From contig JAEWQO010000098.1 in the NCBI GenBank assembly GCA_023460315.1, positions 10,314 through 74,313 of the forward strand: a DNA stretch of 64,000 nt, given 5' to 3'. The notes under the pieces are model-generated. The model saw only the letters and a list, made by a program, of their open reading frames with translations. It was not told where the DNA came from and searched no databases. Shown here piece after piece: positions 17,798-26,697 of this stretch (positions within the stretch are counted from its first letter, which is position 1; each line of letters starts with the position of its first letter). The translations under genes and the position numbers were made by a program. Origin of the DNA: Actinomycetes bacterium (GTDB lineage: Bacteria > Actinomycetota > Coriobacteriia > Coriobacteriales > Eggerthellaceae).

Positions 17798-18094
17798 TCA
17801 CAGGAGAAACCGATTGGGATTCCCCAGCCGCGGAGGGTCTTCTTGCTCGGAACGGTCGGCCACGGAAGGGCCAAGCGTCAAAAAGTGCTCGCAGAATCGG
17901 CATATTTCCTTCACGGCAGCATCGTAATCGCGATCGGGATTGAGAAGCAGCTCATAGTCGGAGGCAACCACATGGGTCGCTCGGCCACAAGCGGCATAAT
18001 GGCAGTCGGCAGGACAAGGCTCTCCCGGCAGATTGTGCGGGCACCGGGATTGCATCTCTTCGTCGCACCCTCGCGTTTCCCAACAGTTCGTCAT
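17798..18094 (-). CDS. Cys-rich 'two-CW'-like small protein
   Basis: 98 residues from ATG 18094. The start MTNCWETRGCDEEMQSRCP and then CPADCHYAAC and CRFCEHF give at least nine cysteines in a pattern like the two-CW family (a CW-x-x-GC motif with CP pairs), small proteins that accompany redox or chemotaxis proteins in anaerobes. A metal or Fe-S centre is likely but unproven. It stands between the zinc-ribbon gene and an Nfu-type Fe-S scaffold. Confidence 0.6.
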   Translation of the reverse strand: MTNCWETRGCDEEMQSRCPHNLPGEPCPADCHYAACGRATHVVASDYELLLNPDRDYDAAVKEICRFCEHFLTLGPSVADRSEQEDPPRLGNPNRFLL

Positions 18095-18271
18095 GTGCGT
18101 CCCTCTTCTTGAACCCTGTCCATTTCTGTGCCCGTCCGGAAGCGCCCTGCCCCGAACAGGAGACAGGGGCGCCCAACAGAGCGCCCCTGCCAAACTCATC
18201 AGCCGAAACCCCTCCAGGCTCGGAACAGACACCGCTGCGAAACGGGCTGCCCCGGTGCCTTACGGGACCTT

Positions 18272-18502
18272 CTACGGAGCGGGAACGACGCTGGTCACGC
18301 CAGGCACGCGCTCTTTGAGGATGCGCTCGACGCCACTGGCCAGCGTCATTTGCGACATGGGGCATCCTTTGCACGCCCCCTGCAGCTCGACCGTGACCAC
18401 GCCGTCCTCGGCAACATCCACCAGTCTCACATCGCCCCCATCTGCCTGCAGGCTTGGGCGAATGAGCTCAAGCACCGCCGCGACATCACTTTTCTCTACC
18501 AT
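18272..18502 (-). CDS. NifU C-terminal domain (Nfu) Fe-S carrier
   Basis: 76 residues from ATG 18502, preceded by AAAGGAG; the longer frame is ignored. It contains the core of the NifU C-terminal domain: LQADGGDVRLVDV and the ligand motif CKGCPMSQMTLASGVE. A homodimer would hold a transferable 4Fe-4S cluster. It is the minimal, stand-alone form and is monocistronic. Confidence 0.93.
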   Translation of the reverse strand: MVEKSDVAAVLELIRPSLQADGGDVRLVDVAEDGVVTVELQGACKGCPMSQMTLASGVERILKERVPGVTSVVPAP

Positions 18503-18721
18503 GAGACACTCCTTTAACGAAATGGTGTTTTCATCTTCTGATTTTACCATAGCCATCCTTATACCTAAAATCGGCATGGCTCATTCCGGCAGGCGAACCC
18601 AATGGAGCGCCCAAGGCACTCCCCTCCCACAAGATCGCCTGTCTTGGACAAGCGCGGCGGTAGCCGTCTCAAGATGCCATCGTGACGTCATGGTTCGAAA
18701 AGGGTGCCGCCGATCGAGCCG

Positions 18722-20227
18722 CTAAGAGACCGGAGCCCAGTCTTTTCCGAGCACGACAAGGACATCGGTGCTGAAGGTATAGTATCCAGCCCCCGCAACC
18801 GTGCGACCCGACCCCAACGCATCGACAACCGCCTGGGCAGCTGCCTTGAATCGATCGTCGTTGTACACAACCAACGTTTCGGTGTAAACCGCTGTGTCGG
18901 TGTTTCCGACATCGGTGACGTTGAATCCCTGGTTTCGCAACGACTCAGCCATCTGGGCTGCCCCGCCGTCAATGGCGGCGCCGTTGCGAACGGTGATGGT
19001 GAAACTGCCCGGATCGACCGTCGCGGTTTCCGACTCGGAAACGAGGGAGCTGTCTCCCGCCTCCATACGTTTCATCATGGCACTCCAGGCATCGCTTGAA
19101 GCGACATAGAAGGTTGTCCCATCGCGCGTCGTCTCATATCCGGGAACCAATGCTCCCGCGACAGCCGACCCATCGATTCCCCGCATCTTGTCTGCAAGCG
19201 CCGTCGCATCAGAAACGGGCAGGTCTGTTTCAAACGTGCTGCCCAACGAGTCGAGCCTCGACAAGAAGTCCGGCGTGTTCTGGCCGAGCAGGCGAAGCGA
19301 CACGCCGGCGAGAAACGATTTCTGATTGGCAGCCTGCGTGTCCAGCCCGCCTTTGAAGTTGCTGGCGCGCAAGAGCGTGAGGGCGCTCTTTCCATCGACG
19401 GTCTGCGTCCCCGCTTCAAGGTACACGTCTCCTGCAGCAGGATCGTCCACCTCCTCAGGAATCGTGACTTCCACGCCGCCCAACCCATCGACCAGCGTGG
19501 TGATGCCGGCGGCGTCAAGCTTCACGAAATGAGCTATATCGACGCCCGCGAAGCTTGCCACGGCGGAAACGAGCGCCGCATCCCCTCCGAGACTCTCGGC
19601 CTCACGCAGCTGATGGGTCTCTCCATCAGAAAGGGTGACGCTGAGATTCGCCGGTATCGACACCACCGACACGGCACGCGCAGCCTCGTCGACACGGACA
19701 AGCATGACGATGTCGGGGCCGTCGCCCAAGGAGGTGGCGCTTCCCTCGACATCGAGATCCGCGGCAATCACCGTGTAGAATGCCTGGCTGTCCTGAGAAG
19801 GCGCGACCAGAGACTCCTTCACGTTCGAGTCGACAAGGCCCATCTTCGTGTTGAGCGAACCCGTGAACACCGCCATCCCCACACCCACGGCAACGGCCAG
19901 TGCCACGAGAATGCAGACCACAAGGGCCACGATGCGACGTATGCGGACGCGGCGCTGTATCTCCTGCGTGAACTCTCGCCGTCCGACCCGGCGCGAATAT
20001 TCAGATGAACTCTCGCGCGTCGCCGTCGACGGCAGCAACGTGTCAACGGTGCCCCGAGCGGCACGCTTGTTCTTCCGCATATTTGAAAACCCAACCGAAT
20101 CGGCGTTCATATGGCGGGACGAGGTTCGTCCCCGCTTCGGGACGTGCGTTCCATAAGTTGCCGAATGCATGCGAGCAGACGTGAGCTTAAGTTGGGAGGA
20201 ACTGAATCCCTTCCGTCGTTTGAACAT
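18722..20227 (-). CDS. LCP (LytR-CpsA-Psr)-like membrane protein with LytR_C domain
   Basis: 501 residues from ATG 20227; an upstream ATG (20248) would overlap murA. A long basic, Ser-rich cytoplasmic tail (about 100 residues) precedes one membrane helix (about 103-125). An LCP-type domain follows, with VSIPANLSVTL, GGDAALVSAV, VDGLGGVEVTIPE and GKSALTLLRAS, then a LytR_C domain (NGAAIDGGAAQMAESLRNQGF). LCP enzymes attach polymers to peptidoglycan using conserved arginines; here the SIPRD motif reads SIPAN and the later R-x-R/D-x-x-R positions are also lost. It may therefore be a non-catalytic or altered member. It directly follows murA. Confidence 0.75.
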   Translation of the reverse strand: MFKRRKGFSSSQLKLTSARMHSATYGTHVPKRGRTSSRHMNADSVGFSNMRKNKRAARGTVDTLLPSTATRESSSEYSRRVGRREFTQEIQRRVRIRRIVALVVCILVALAVAVGVGMAVFTGSLNTKMGLVDSNVKESLVAPSQDSQAFYTVIAADLDVEGSATSLGDGPDIVMLVRVDEAARAVSVVSIPANLSVTLSDGETHQLREAESLGGDAALVSAVASFAGVDIAHFVKLDAAGITTLVDGLGGVEVTIPEEVDDPAAGDVYLEAGTQTVDGKSALTLLRASNFKGGLDTQAANQKSFLAGVSLRLLGQNTPDFLSRLDSLGSTFETDLPVSDATALADKMRGIDGSAVAGALVPGYETTRDGTTFYVASSDAWSAMMKRMEAGDSSLVSESETATVDPGSFTITVRNGAAIDGGAAQMAESLRNQGFNVTDVGNTDTAVYTETLVVYNDDRFKAAAQAVVDALGSGRTVAGAGYYTFSTDVLVVLGKDWAPVS

Positions 20228-20241
20228 CTTTTTGCCTCGCC

Positions 20242-21531
20242 TCAGCACGCTGACGGTGGGTCTTCGACCACCGCTCTTCTGGCGCTGACACCAAGGGAAG
20301 ACAGCTTGCCGACATAGTCCTCGTAGCCACGGTCGATATGGCCGATGTTATGCACGCGCGTTTCACCTTCCGCCACCACCCCCGCCAAAACGAGCGCCGC
20401 CCCGGCGCGGAGGTCGGTCGAGGAGACAGGAGCGCCTTGCAAGCTGTCCACGCCACGGACAAGCGCATGGTGGTCGTCGATGGTTATGTCGGCTCCCATG
20501 CGAATGAGCTCACTCGCAAACATGAAGCGATTTTCAAAGACATTCTCCGTCACGACCGAACTGCCTTGCGCCAATGCCGCAAGCAGCATGAATTGAGCCT
20601 GCAAGTCGGTCGGAAACCCGGGATGGGGCAACGTCTGGATGTCGATGGGAACGAGAGGCGAGACACGAGAGACCGTGATCCAATCATCACCGGACTGGAC
20701 ATCGCAGCCCATGGCGGTCAGCTTCATGAGGGCCATCCGCAAATACGACGGGTCAATCCCCCGCACGGTCACCGGACCGCCGGTCAATGCGCCGCCGACA
20801 AGAAACGTGCCCGCCTCAATGCGGTCGCCGACGGTGGTGTGCTCGCAGGGATGCAGCGAATCACAGGGAACGCCTTCCACCTCAAGAAAGGACGAGCCGC
20901 CGCCCCGTATGTGCGCGCCCATGGAAACAAGCATGTTCACAAGGTCAACGATTTCTGGCTCGCGCGCGGCATTTTCGATCGTGGTACAGCCTTCGGCCAC
21001 AACTGATGCCATGAGAAGATTCTCGGTGGCTCCGACGCTCGGAAAGTCCAATGCCACGTGAGAGCCCTTGAGCCCCTCGGGCGTCGAGGCCTCCAAAAAC
21101 CCATGCTGCACCGAAAATCGCACGCCAAGAGCCTCAAGGCCCACCAGATGCATGTCGATCTTGCGTGCTCCTATCTGGCAGCCGCCAGGCATGGCGACGC
21201 GCGCATGTCCAAACCGTCCGATGAGGGGCCCAAGAACCGAAATGCTTGCGCGCATCTTCGAGACCAGCTCATACGGGGTCTCATACCGGTCGACGACGGC
21301 CGTGTCGACGACGAGCGTATGGTCCTTGCGCTCGAGACGTGCCCCCAGCCGCTTCAGCACCTGCTCCATGATATCGATATCGGATATGAGGGGAACGTTG
21401 TGAATTGTCGTGGTTCCACACCCCAGCAGAGAGGCCGCCATGAGCTTGAGCGCCGAGTTCTTCGCGCCGGAAACGGCAACCTCCCCCGCAAGCACGCCGT
21501 TTCCCTGCACAATGATGATTTCTTCAGACAT
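20242..21531 (-). CDS. murA: UDP-N-acetylglucosamine 1-carboxyvinyltransferase
   Basis: 429 residues from ATG 21531 (AAAGGAT upstream); the longer frame before it is not conserved-looking. It catalyses the first committed step of peptidoglycan synthesis, adding enolpyruvate to UDP-GlcNAc. Landmarks are SGAKNSALKLMAASLL, the fosfomycin-reactive cysteine in MPGGCQIGARKID, and the substrate loop PGFPTDLQAQFM. It is followed by the LCP-like gene 14 bp later, so both envelope genes probably share a transcript. Confidence 0.96.
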   Translation of the reverse strand: MSEEIIIVQGNGVLAGEVAVSGAKNSALKLMAASLLGCGTTTIHNVPLISDIDIMEQVLKRLGARLERKDHTLVVDTAVVDRYETPYELVSKMRASISVLGPLIGRFGHARVAMPGGCQIGARKIDMHLVGLEALGVRFSVQHGFLEASTPEGLKGSHVALDFPSVGATENLLMASVVAEGCTTIENAAREPEIVDLVNMLVSMGAHIRGGGSSFLEVEGVPCDSLHPCEHTTVGDRIEAGTFLVGGALTGGPVTVRGIDPSYLRMALMKLTAMGCDVQSGDDWITVSRVSPLVPIDIQTLPHPGFPTDLQAQFMLLAALAQGSSVVTENVFENRFMFASELIRMGADITIDDHHALVRGVDSLQGAPVSSTDLRAGAALVLAGVVAEGETRVHNIGHIDRGYEDYVGKLSSLGVSARRAVVEDPPSAC

Positions 21532-21906
21532 GCATCTATCCTTTTCGTTCGACAGAGAAGCGCAGCCAGAACAGAGCGATGATTCACGTGCCGCTTTGAG
21601 ACATCCGCAAAACAGCCTCTCCCTCTTGACACCATTATAGGAAGGGGCGGCCACAAGCGCGCGCCCCTTCACAACGAAAGCAGAACGCTCCGGATGGCGA
21701 ACGCGAAGAATATGCGAGTCACGAAAGGCTCTGGACAGGAAGACGGACGATCATGCTTCCCCTGCCGGCACACCGCCCTGAAGCGACCGACCAGAGCCGA
21801 CCCGCCAAAAGACCCCCGAAATGGGCGCGTCCCGAAGCCCCTGTCGCCCACACAAGGCTCAAGGCTCGATCTGCGCCCAACCGGAGGTCTTCGACCGCAC
21901 AGAGGG

Positions 21907-21927
21907 CCTGCGGCCATAGGCCGCAGG
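21907..21927 (-). terminator. Hairpin after tsf
   Basis: A 9-bp GC stem, CCTGCGGCC / GGCCGCAGG, with an ATA loop, 5 bp after the tsf stop. There is no T tract, so it may be Rho-assisted or a 3' stabiliser. Confidence 0.5.
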
Positions 21928-21932
21928 TAAAG

Positions 21933-22790
21933 TTATTCGCCCAGCACGAAGCGCTTGAAGTCCACGATCTCGATGGAGCCGCCCAAGGCCTTGGCGACCT
22001 CGGCCGTGTACTCGCTTACGGTCTGATCTGAATTTTTGACAAAGTCCTGTTCAGCAAGGCAGCTCTCCTTGAAGAACTTCTCCAGGCGGCCAATCGCTAT
22101 CTTCTCTTGGATAGCCTCGGGCTTGCCCGACTCGGCAGCCTGGGCACAATAGATGGCCTTCTCATGCTCGACTATGGCTGAATCGACCGACTCGCGCGTT
22201 GCGGAAACGGGAGCGATCGCGGCAACCTGCATGGCCACGTCGCGGCCATACTGGACAAACTCAGGCGAGGCAGGATCGATGCCGTCCACGTCAAAGCGGA
22301 CGAGCACGCCGATCTTTCCACCGCCATGAACGTACGAAGTAACGGCTTCGCCCTCGACGACCGCAAAGCGCGAAAGCTGAATGTTCTCGCCGAGCGTGTG
22401 GATGGCGTCGGTCACAATTTCCTCGACGGTTTCGCCCTCGGCGTCAACGGCCTTGAGAGCCTCCAGATCGGCAGGCTTGGCAGCCATGGCAGCCTTGGCG
22501 ATCCTTTCGGCATACGCCTTGAATTTGTCGTTCATGCCGACAAAGTCAGTCTCGCAGTTCAGTTCCACCAGCACACCGGTCTTGGCATCGTCGGAAACAA
22601 GTGCGACAACCGTGCCCTCGTTCGTGGCACGCCCGGCCTTCTTGGCCACGGCGGCCAAGCCGCGTGTGCGCAGGACGTCGACAGCCTTGTCGACGTCGCC
22701 CTCGACCTCGACAAGCGCCTTCTTGCACTCCATCATGCCAGCACCGGTCATTTCACGGAGTTCTTTGACCATGGAAGCGGATACAGCCAT
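21933..22790 (-). CDS. tsf: Elongation factor Ts
   Basis: 285 residues from ATG 22790 (AAAGGAAC upstream). The N-terminal UBA-like part (VKELREMTGAGMMECKKAL) and the core signature ELNCETDFVGMND are intact. It exchanges GDP for GTP on EF-Tu. It is downstream of rpsB with a 101-bp gap, the usual rpsB-tsf order. Confidence 0.97.
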   Translation of the reverse strand: MAVSASMVKELREMTGAGMMECKKALVEVEGDVDKAVDVLRTRGLAAVAKKAGRATNEGTVVALVSDDAKTGVLVELNCETDFVGMNDKFKAYAERIAKAAMAAKPADLEALKAVDAEGETVEEIVTDAIHTLGENIQLSRFAVVEGEAVTSYVHGGGKIGVLVRFDVDGIDPASPEFVQYGRDVAMQVAAIAPVSATRESVDSAIVEHEKAIYCAQAAESGKPEAIQEKIAIGRLEKFFKESCLAEQDFVKNSDQTVSEYTAEVAKALGGSIEIVDFKRFVLGE

Positions 22791-22891
22791 GGGGTGTTCC
22801 TTTCTCTTGTACGCCCATAATCCGCGCAAGCGGCGGGCGAATGCCTCATTCAAATCTGCCGAACAGCTTGCGGCAGGTTCTTGCGCATCTG

Positions 22892-23695
22892 CTAGTTTGC
22901 AGCAGGGGCCTCGGCGGCAACTTCTTCAGCAGGCGATGCAGCCGGGGTCGCAACCTCAGCCTCAGCAGCGGCGGCTTCCTCCGTCTTGCCGGCCATCTCG
23001 GCAGCCGTGACCGGGATGCCAACGCCAGCGATGACCGCATCGGCGATGAAGTCCGCCAGGAGACGAACGGAGCGAATGGCATCGTCGTTGGCCGGAATGC
23101 CGTAATCGACGTCGTCGGGGTCGCAGTTCGTGTCGAGCGTTCCCACAACGGGGATGTTCAAGCGGCGAGCTTCATGGATGGCGATGGTCTCGCGGTTGGT
23201 GTCTATGACGAACACGGCATCGGGCACGCGCTTCATGTTGCGGATGCCATTGAGGTTCGTCTGCAGCTTGCCGAGTTCCTTGCGCAGCAGGATCTGTTCT
23301 TTCTTCGGAAGGAGCTCCATGCGGCCATCGGACTCCATGGCCTCAAGTTCTTCCATGCGCGTCACGCGAGAGCGGATGGTGACGAAGTTCGTGAGCATGC
23401 CACCGAGCCAGCGAGCGTTCACATAAGGCATCCCGCAACGATTCGCGGCATCGGCAACGGCTTCCTGAGCCTGCTTTTTCGTGCCGGCGAACAGCACGGT
23501 GCCACCTTTGCGCGCAATCTCTGAAACGAACGTGTATGCCTGATCGAGACCCACGAGCGTCTGCTTGAGATCGATGATGTAGATATCCCCGCGGCTGCCA
23601 AAGATGTACGGCTTCATCTTGGGGTTCCAGCGGCGCGTCTGATGCCCGAAGTGGCTGCCCGCATCGAGCAGCGCTTTAATGTTGACTTTCGCCAT
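22892..23695 (-). CDS. rpsB: 30S ribosomal protein S2
   Basis: 267 residues from ATG 23695 with GGAG upstream. Typical S2 sequence is present throughout (LLDAGSHFGHQTRRWNPKM, NARWLGGMLTNF, PDAVFVIDTNRE). The last 35 residues are an Ala/Glu/Pro-rich tail beyond the normal end, resembling in composition the tail of L31 in this window. Confidence 0.97.
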   Translation of the reverse strand: MAKVNIKALLDAGSHFGHQTRRWNPKMKPYIFGSRGDIYIIDLKQTLVGLDQAYTFVSEIARKGGTVLFAGTKKQAQEAVADAANRCGMPYVNARWLGGMLTNFVTIRSRVTRMEELEAMESDGRMELLPKKEQILLRKELGKLQTNLNGIRNMKRVPDAVFVIDTNRETIAIHEARRLNIPVVGTLDTNCDPDDVDYGIPANDDAIRSVRLLADFIADAVIAGVGIPVTAAEMAGKTEEAAAAEAEVATPAASPAEEVAAEAPAAN

Positions 23696-23806
23696 GATTT
23701 GCTCCATTCGTTAGTCCTCTGCTCGAGGTCATCCCCACAACCGCAGCCTTTTCCGGCGGCCACTAGCGGCGCGGGTCACACGAGCATGTGTAATATAAAC
23801 GAAGAG

Positions 23807-23835
23807 ATTATATACGAACGGAGCGGGCGACACAA
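23807..23835 (-). promoter_or_regulatory. Sigma-70-type promoter of rpsB-tsf
   Basis: On the minus strand TTGTGT (23835-23830), a 17-bp spacer and a perfect TATAAT (23812-23807). The predicted leader is about 105 nt, long enough for autogenous S2 control as known in other bacteria. The rest of the 444-bp gap to ysxC shows nothing else. Confidence 0.7.
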
Positions 23836-24139
23836 GCAAAGATGGAGACCGCATGAACATGTCAGCCCCCGCTTTGAAACCGCGGCCGACACCAGCCGAA
23901 ACAACAAAATGGCCCTCGTCAAAAGCTGATGGGCAAATCCGTCACCCAGGATCCGGCGGACAGGCGCGCCGCCTTTTCCCTTTGCGCCTTGCGGTGGCGA
24001 GGTTTCCGAGCAACGCTGATGCTATACTACGCAGATGCCGCGCCCGAAACGCGCGTTTGGCCGCCAGGCCATAGGCAGGCGATCCCATCCGAAACGACCG
24101 CGACGCAGGTGAAGGCGACAGCAGGCGAAGGAGCAAGAC

Positions 24140-24721
24140 ATGGATTTTCACAACGTGACGTTCGAGGCCTCATACGGAACCTCCGCCCAGCTGCCTCCCT
24201 CCACCGCTCCTGAAGTGTCCTTTGCAGGTCGCTCGAACGTTGGCAAGTCTTCGCTTCTCAACAAGCTGTTCAACCGCAAAAGCCTTGCCAAGGTGTCCTC
24301 GACTCCCGGAAAGACGGCAACCATCAACTTCTTCGACGCGGACGGCGCAAAGTTCGTCGACCTTCCCGGATACGGATACGCCCGGGTGTCGAAAGCGGAA
24401 AAGTCCCGCTGGAACGAACTCATTGGCGGCTACTTCGAGCAGGACCGAACCTTCACGCTCGTGGTGTCGCTCGTCGACATCCGGCACCCCGCCTCGACGC
24501 TCGACGAGCATATGATCGCCTATCTCCGCGACCGAGGCCTGCCCTTTGCCATCGCCCTCACCAAGGCGGACAAGCTGAGCCGTCAGCAGCAGATGAAGCA
24601 ACGGGCCGCACTCAAAAAGCAGCTGCATCTTGATGACGACACACCACTCGTGACCACCTCGGCAGAAAAGGGCATCGGCATCGACGAGCTACGCGCGCTC
24701 ATCAAGAGCGCGGTTCGCTGA
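24140..24721 (+). CDS. ysxC: Ribosome biogenesis GTP-binding protein YsxC/EngB
   Basis: 193 residues, AAGGAG upstream. GTPase motifs are G1 GRSNVGKSS, G3 DLPGYGYARV, G4 TKADKLS and G5 TSAEKGIG. It is an essential GTPase for late 50S assembly in other bacteria. It stands alone and is convergent with the NlpC/P60 gene. Confidence 0.96.
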   Translation: MDFHNVTFEASYGTSAQLPPSTAPEVSFAGRSNVGKSSLLNKLFNRKSLAKVSSTPGKTATINFFDADGAKFVDLPGYGYARVSKAEKSRWNELIGGYFEQDRTFTLVVSLVDIRHPASTLDEHMIAYLRDRGLPFAIALTKADKLSRQQQMKQRAALKKQLHLDDDTPLVTTSAEKGIGIDELRALIKSAVR

Positions 24722-24827
24722 CACCTCGGCCCTTTGAGAAAGCCCGCGGGAACCGGACCGGCGCCATCCCTCACCCAAAGCCGATCCTCGGCGTCACGGC
24801 AGGATTGGAAACGAGGCTTCCGGCTGC

Positions 24828-25937
24828 TTACCATGGCCGGACGATGATCATGTCCGGCTGAATTGAGGAAACGCAGACATTTTGTCCCTTTTGAGGTGCA
24901 TGGATCATCTGTCCCCCGCCGATGTAAATCCCACAATGGGTCCCGCTCGTACAGATATCGCCTGGCTGGGGATCGCTGACTTGAGGATAGGTCATGAAGG
25001 TATCGGTTGTGCCCAAGCGCGAGAAACTGCCCGTCACCGCATAGCTCACCAACCCGGAACAGTCAAACGAATAGGGACCGACCTCGCCCCAGCCGTACGG
25101 CAATCCAATGCACCCATAGGCGCGGTCGACGATGGCATTGCCCGTAACAGGGCTGTAGGAAGGACCTCCCGAGGAAGCGCCTGTCCCCGTGCTGCCGTTG
25201 TCGCCCTCATGCTGGTTGCCGGAATTGTTATTGCCAGCATTGTTGGCCGAGGCTTCCACCACCGCTTGAGCTTGCGAGGCGTTTGCGGCTTCCTGGGCAG
25301 CGCGCTCCTCTTCAAGCAAAGCAGCCGCTTCAGAGCTCAAGGCATCGTAGGTCGCCTGCATGGACGCGACCGTCATCTGAGCCTCATCCTGTATGCGTTT
25401 GGCCTCGTCAGCTTTTTGGACGGCGACACTTTGCTCCTCCGCATAGACGGCCTCCTGCTCCTGCACTTCGGCCCGCAGGTCCTTCGTCTGTTGAACGAGA
25501 TCAGCATCACCCTGATTGATATGGTTGAGCATGTCCCAGTTGGAAGCGAATGCCTGGAACGTGGCCGAGCCAAACAGCAGATCGAGCATGGTGCTGTTGC
25601 CGGTCCGATACATGCTGCGAACACGCTGGCTCAGACGGTCCTGCAAATCGCCTATCTTGTCGTTGGCCTCTCCGATACGCGCCTTCGCTTCGTCACACCG
25701 AGCCTCAGCTTCCTGCTGCGACTGTTGGGCGGCATAGTAGTTGTTCGACGCCTCATTGAGCTTGACCTGCATGGAGTTGAGGGAGGCAAGGGCCGCCTGG
25801 GCTTCGGCCTGTTTCTCGTTTGAAGAGGGATCCGCAAGCGCAAGGGGCGGTATCGCGAGCGACAGGGAAAGGACAGCGGCAGCAATGACGACAAGCAAGC
25901 CTTTGAAGTGCGGCCGCGCAGAATGTTGCTCTTGCAT
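24828..25937 (-). CDS. Secreted NlpC/P60 cell-wall hydrolase with coiled coil
   Basis: 369 residues from ATG 25937 (GGGAGG upstream). A signal peptide (about residues 10-33, ending ALA) is followed by a long coiled coil (about 35-230) like that of PcsB/RipA-type hydrolases, a Gly/Ser/Asn linker, and a C-terminal NlpC/P60 domain. The catalytic cysteine is in FDCSGLVSYA and the histidine in GTHCGIYIGGG. It should cleave peptide stems of peptidoglycan, with the coiled coil controlling access, probably at division. Confidence 0.92.
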   Translation of the reverse strand: MQEQHSARPHFKGLLVVIAAAVLSLSLAIPPLALADPSSNEKQAEAQAALASLNSMQVKLNEASNNYYAAQQSQQEAEARCDEAKARIGEANDKIGDLQDRLSQRVRSMYRTGNSTMLDLLFGSATFQAFASNWDMLNHINQGDADLVQQTKDLRAEVQEQEAVYAEEQSVAVQKADEAKRIQDEAQMTVASMQATYDALSSEAAALLEEERAAQEAANASQAQAVVEASANNAGNNNSGNQHEGDNGSTGTGASSGGPSYSPVTGNAIVDRAYGCIGLPYGWGEVGPYSFDCSGLVSYAVTGSFSRLGTTDTFMTYPQVSDPQPGDICTSGTHCGIYIGGGQMIHAPQKGQNVCVSSIQPDMIIVRPW

Positions 25938-26160
25938 GGGAACCTCCCTGTTCCTTGGCACCAATCTGTTCGCAAGTTTACCAGAACAGGCCGCAAAGCT
26001 GCCAAAGTGAAACCTTGCCACAACCGCAACGCCAGGGACAGACCGGCTGCAACACGTCAACCGGCCCCAGACGAAGCCGCCTTCTCCAGCTTTCCGAGGA
26101 GGCCCTTGACTGCGCAGCACGGTTTGAGCCGGTCTCCCCGCACCCGGTGCCTCGGAAAGC

Positions 26161-26637
26161 TCACCCGGCAAAACCCGTGTCAACGACCCGTTGTTCGCCA
26201 TCGGCGGCAGTGGTGGCCAGCTCGTCGCAGCGTTCGTTCTGAGGATGCCCAGCATGGCCTTTCACCCATACGAAATCAACCTGATGAGGCTCCTTGGCCA
26301 GCAGCAGACGCTTCCAGAGATCGGCATTCTTCACCGGATCTTTCTTCGCATTTTTCCACCCGCGCCTGAGCCATCCGTCGATCCAATGCTGATTGAAGGC
26401 GTTGACCAGATACTGCGAGTCAGAATAGAGCGTGACGTCGCACGGATGGGTGAGAGCCTCCAGTCCCACGATGGCCGCCAGCAACTCCATGCGGTTGTTG
26501 GTGGTGTGCTCAAAGCCCTGGGAAAGCTCCTTGGCATGCAGGCTTCCTTGCGAGTCACGAAACTGGAGCACGGCCCCGTATCCGCCAGGACCCGGATTGC
26601 CCCGCGCCGCGCCATCGGTGTAGAGATCAACGTGCAT
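26161..26637 (-). CDS. rnhA: Ribonuclease HI
   Basis: 158 residues from ATG 26637 (a TTG lies directly before it). The acidic catalytic set is complete: TDGAARGNPGPGGYG, NRMELLAAI, SDSQYLVNA and NERCDELA. It removes RNA from RNA-DNA hybrids. It lies 60 bp after metG on the same strand. Confidence 0.96.
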   Translation of the reverse strand: MHVDLYTDGAARGNPGPGGYGAVLQFRDSQGSLHAKELSQGFEHTTNNRMELLAAIVGLEALTHPCDVTLYSDSQYLVNAFNQHWIDGWLRRGWKNAKKDPVKNADLWKRLLLAKEPHQVDFVWVKGHAGHPQNERCDELATTAADGEQRVVDTGFAG

Positions 26638-26697
26638 CAAGCCGATCCTTTCGTCACGTGAGCCAGGAGCAAACGCCCGTCCCAGCCAATCAGCGAA

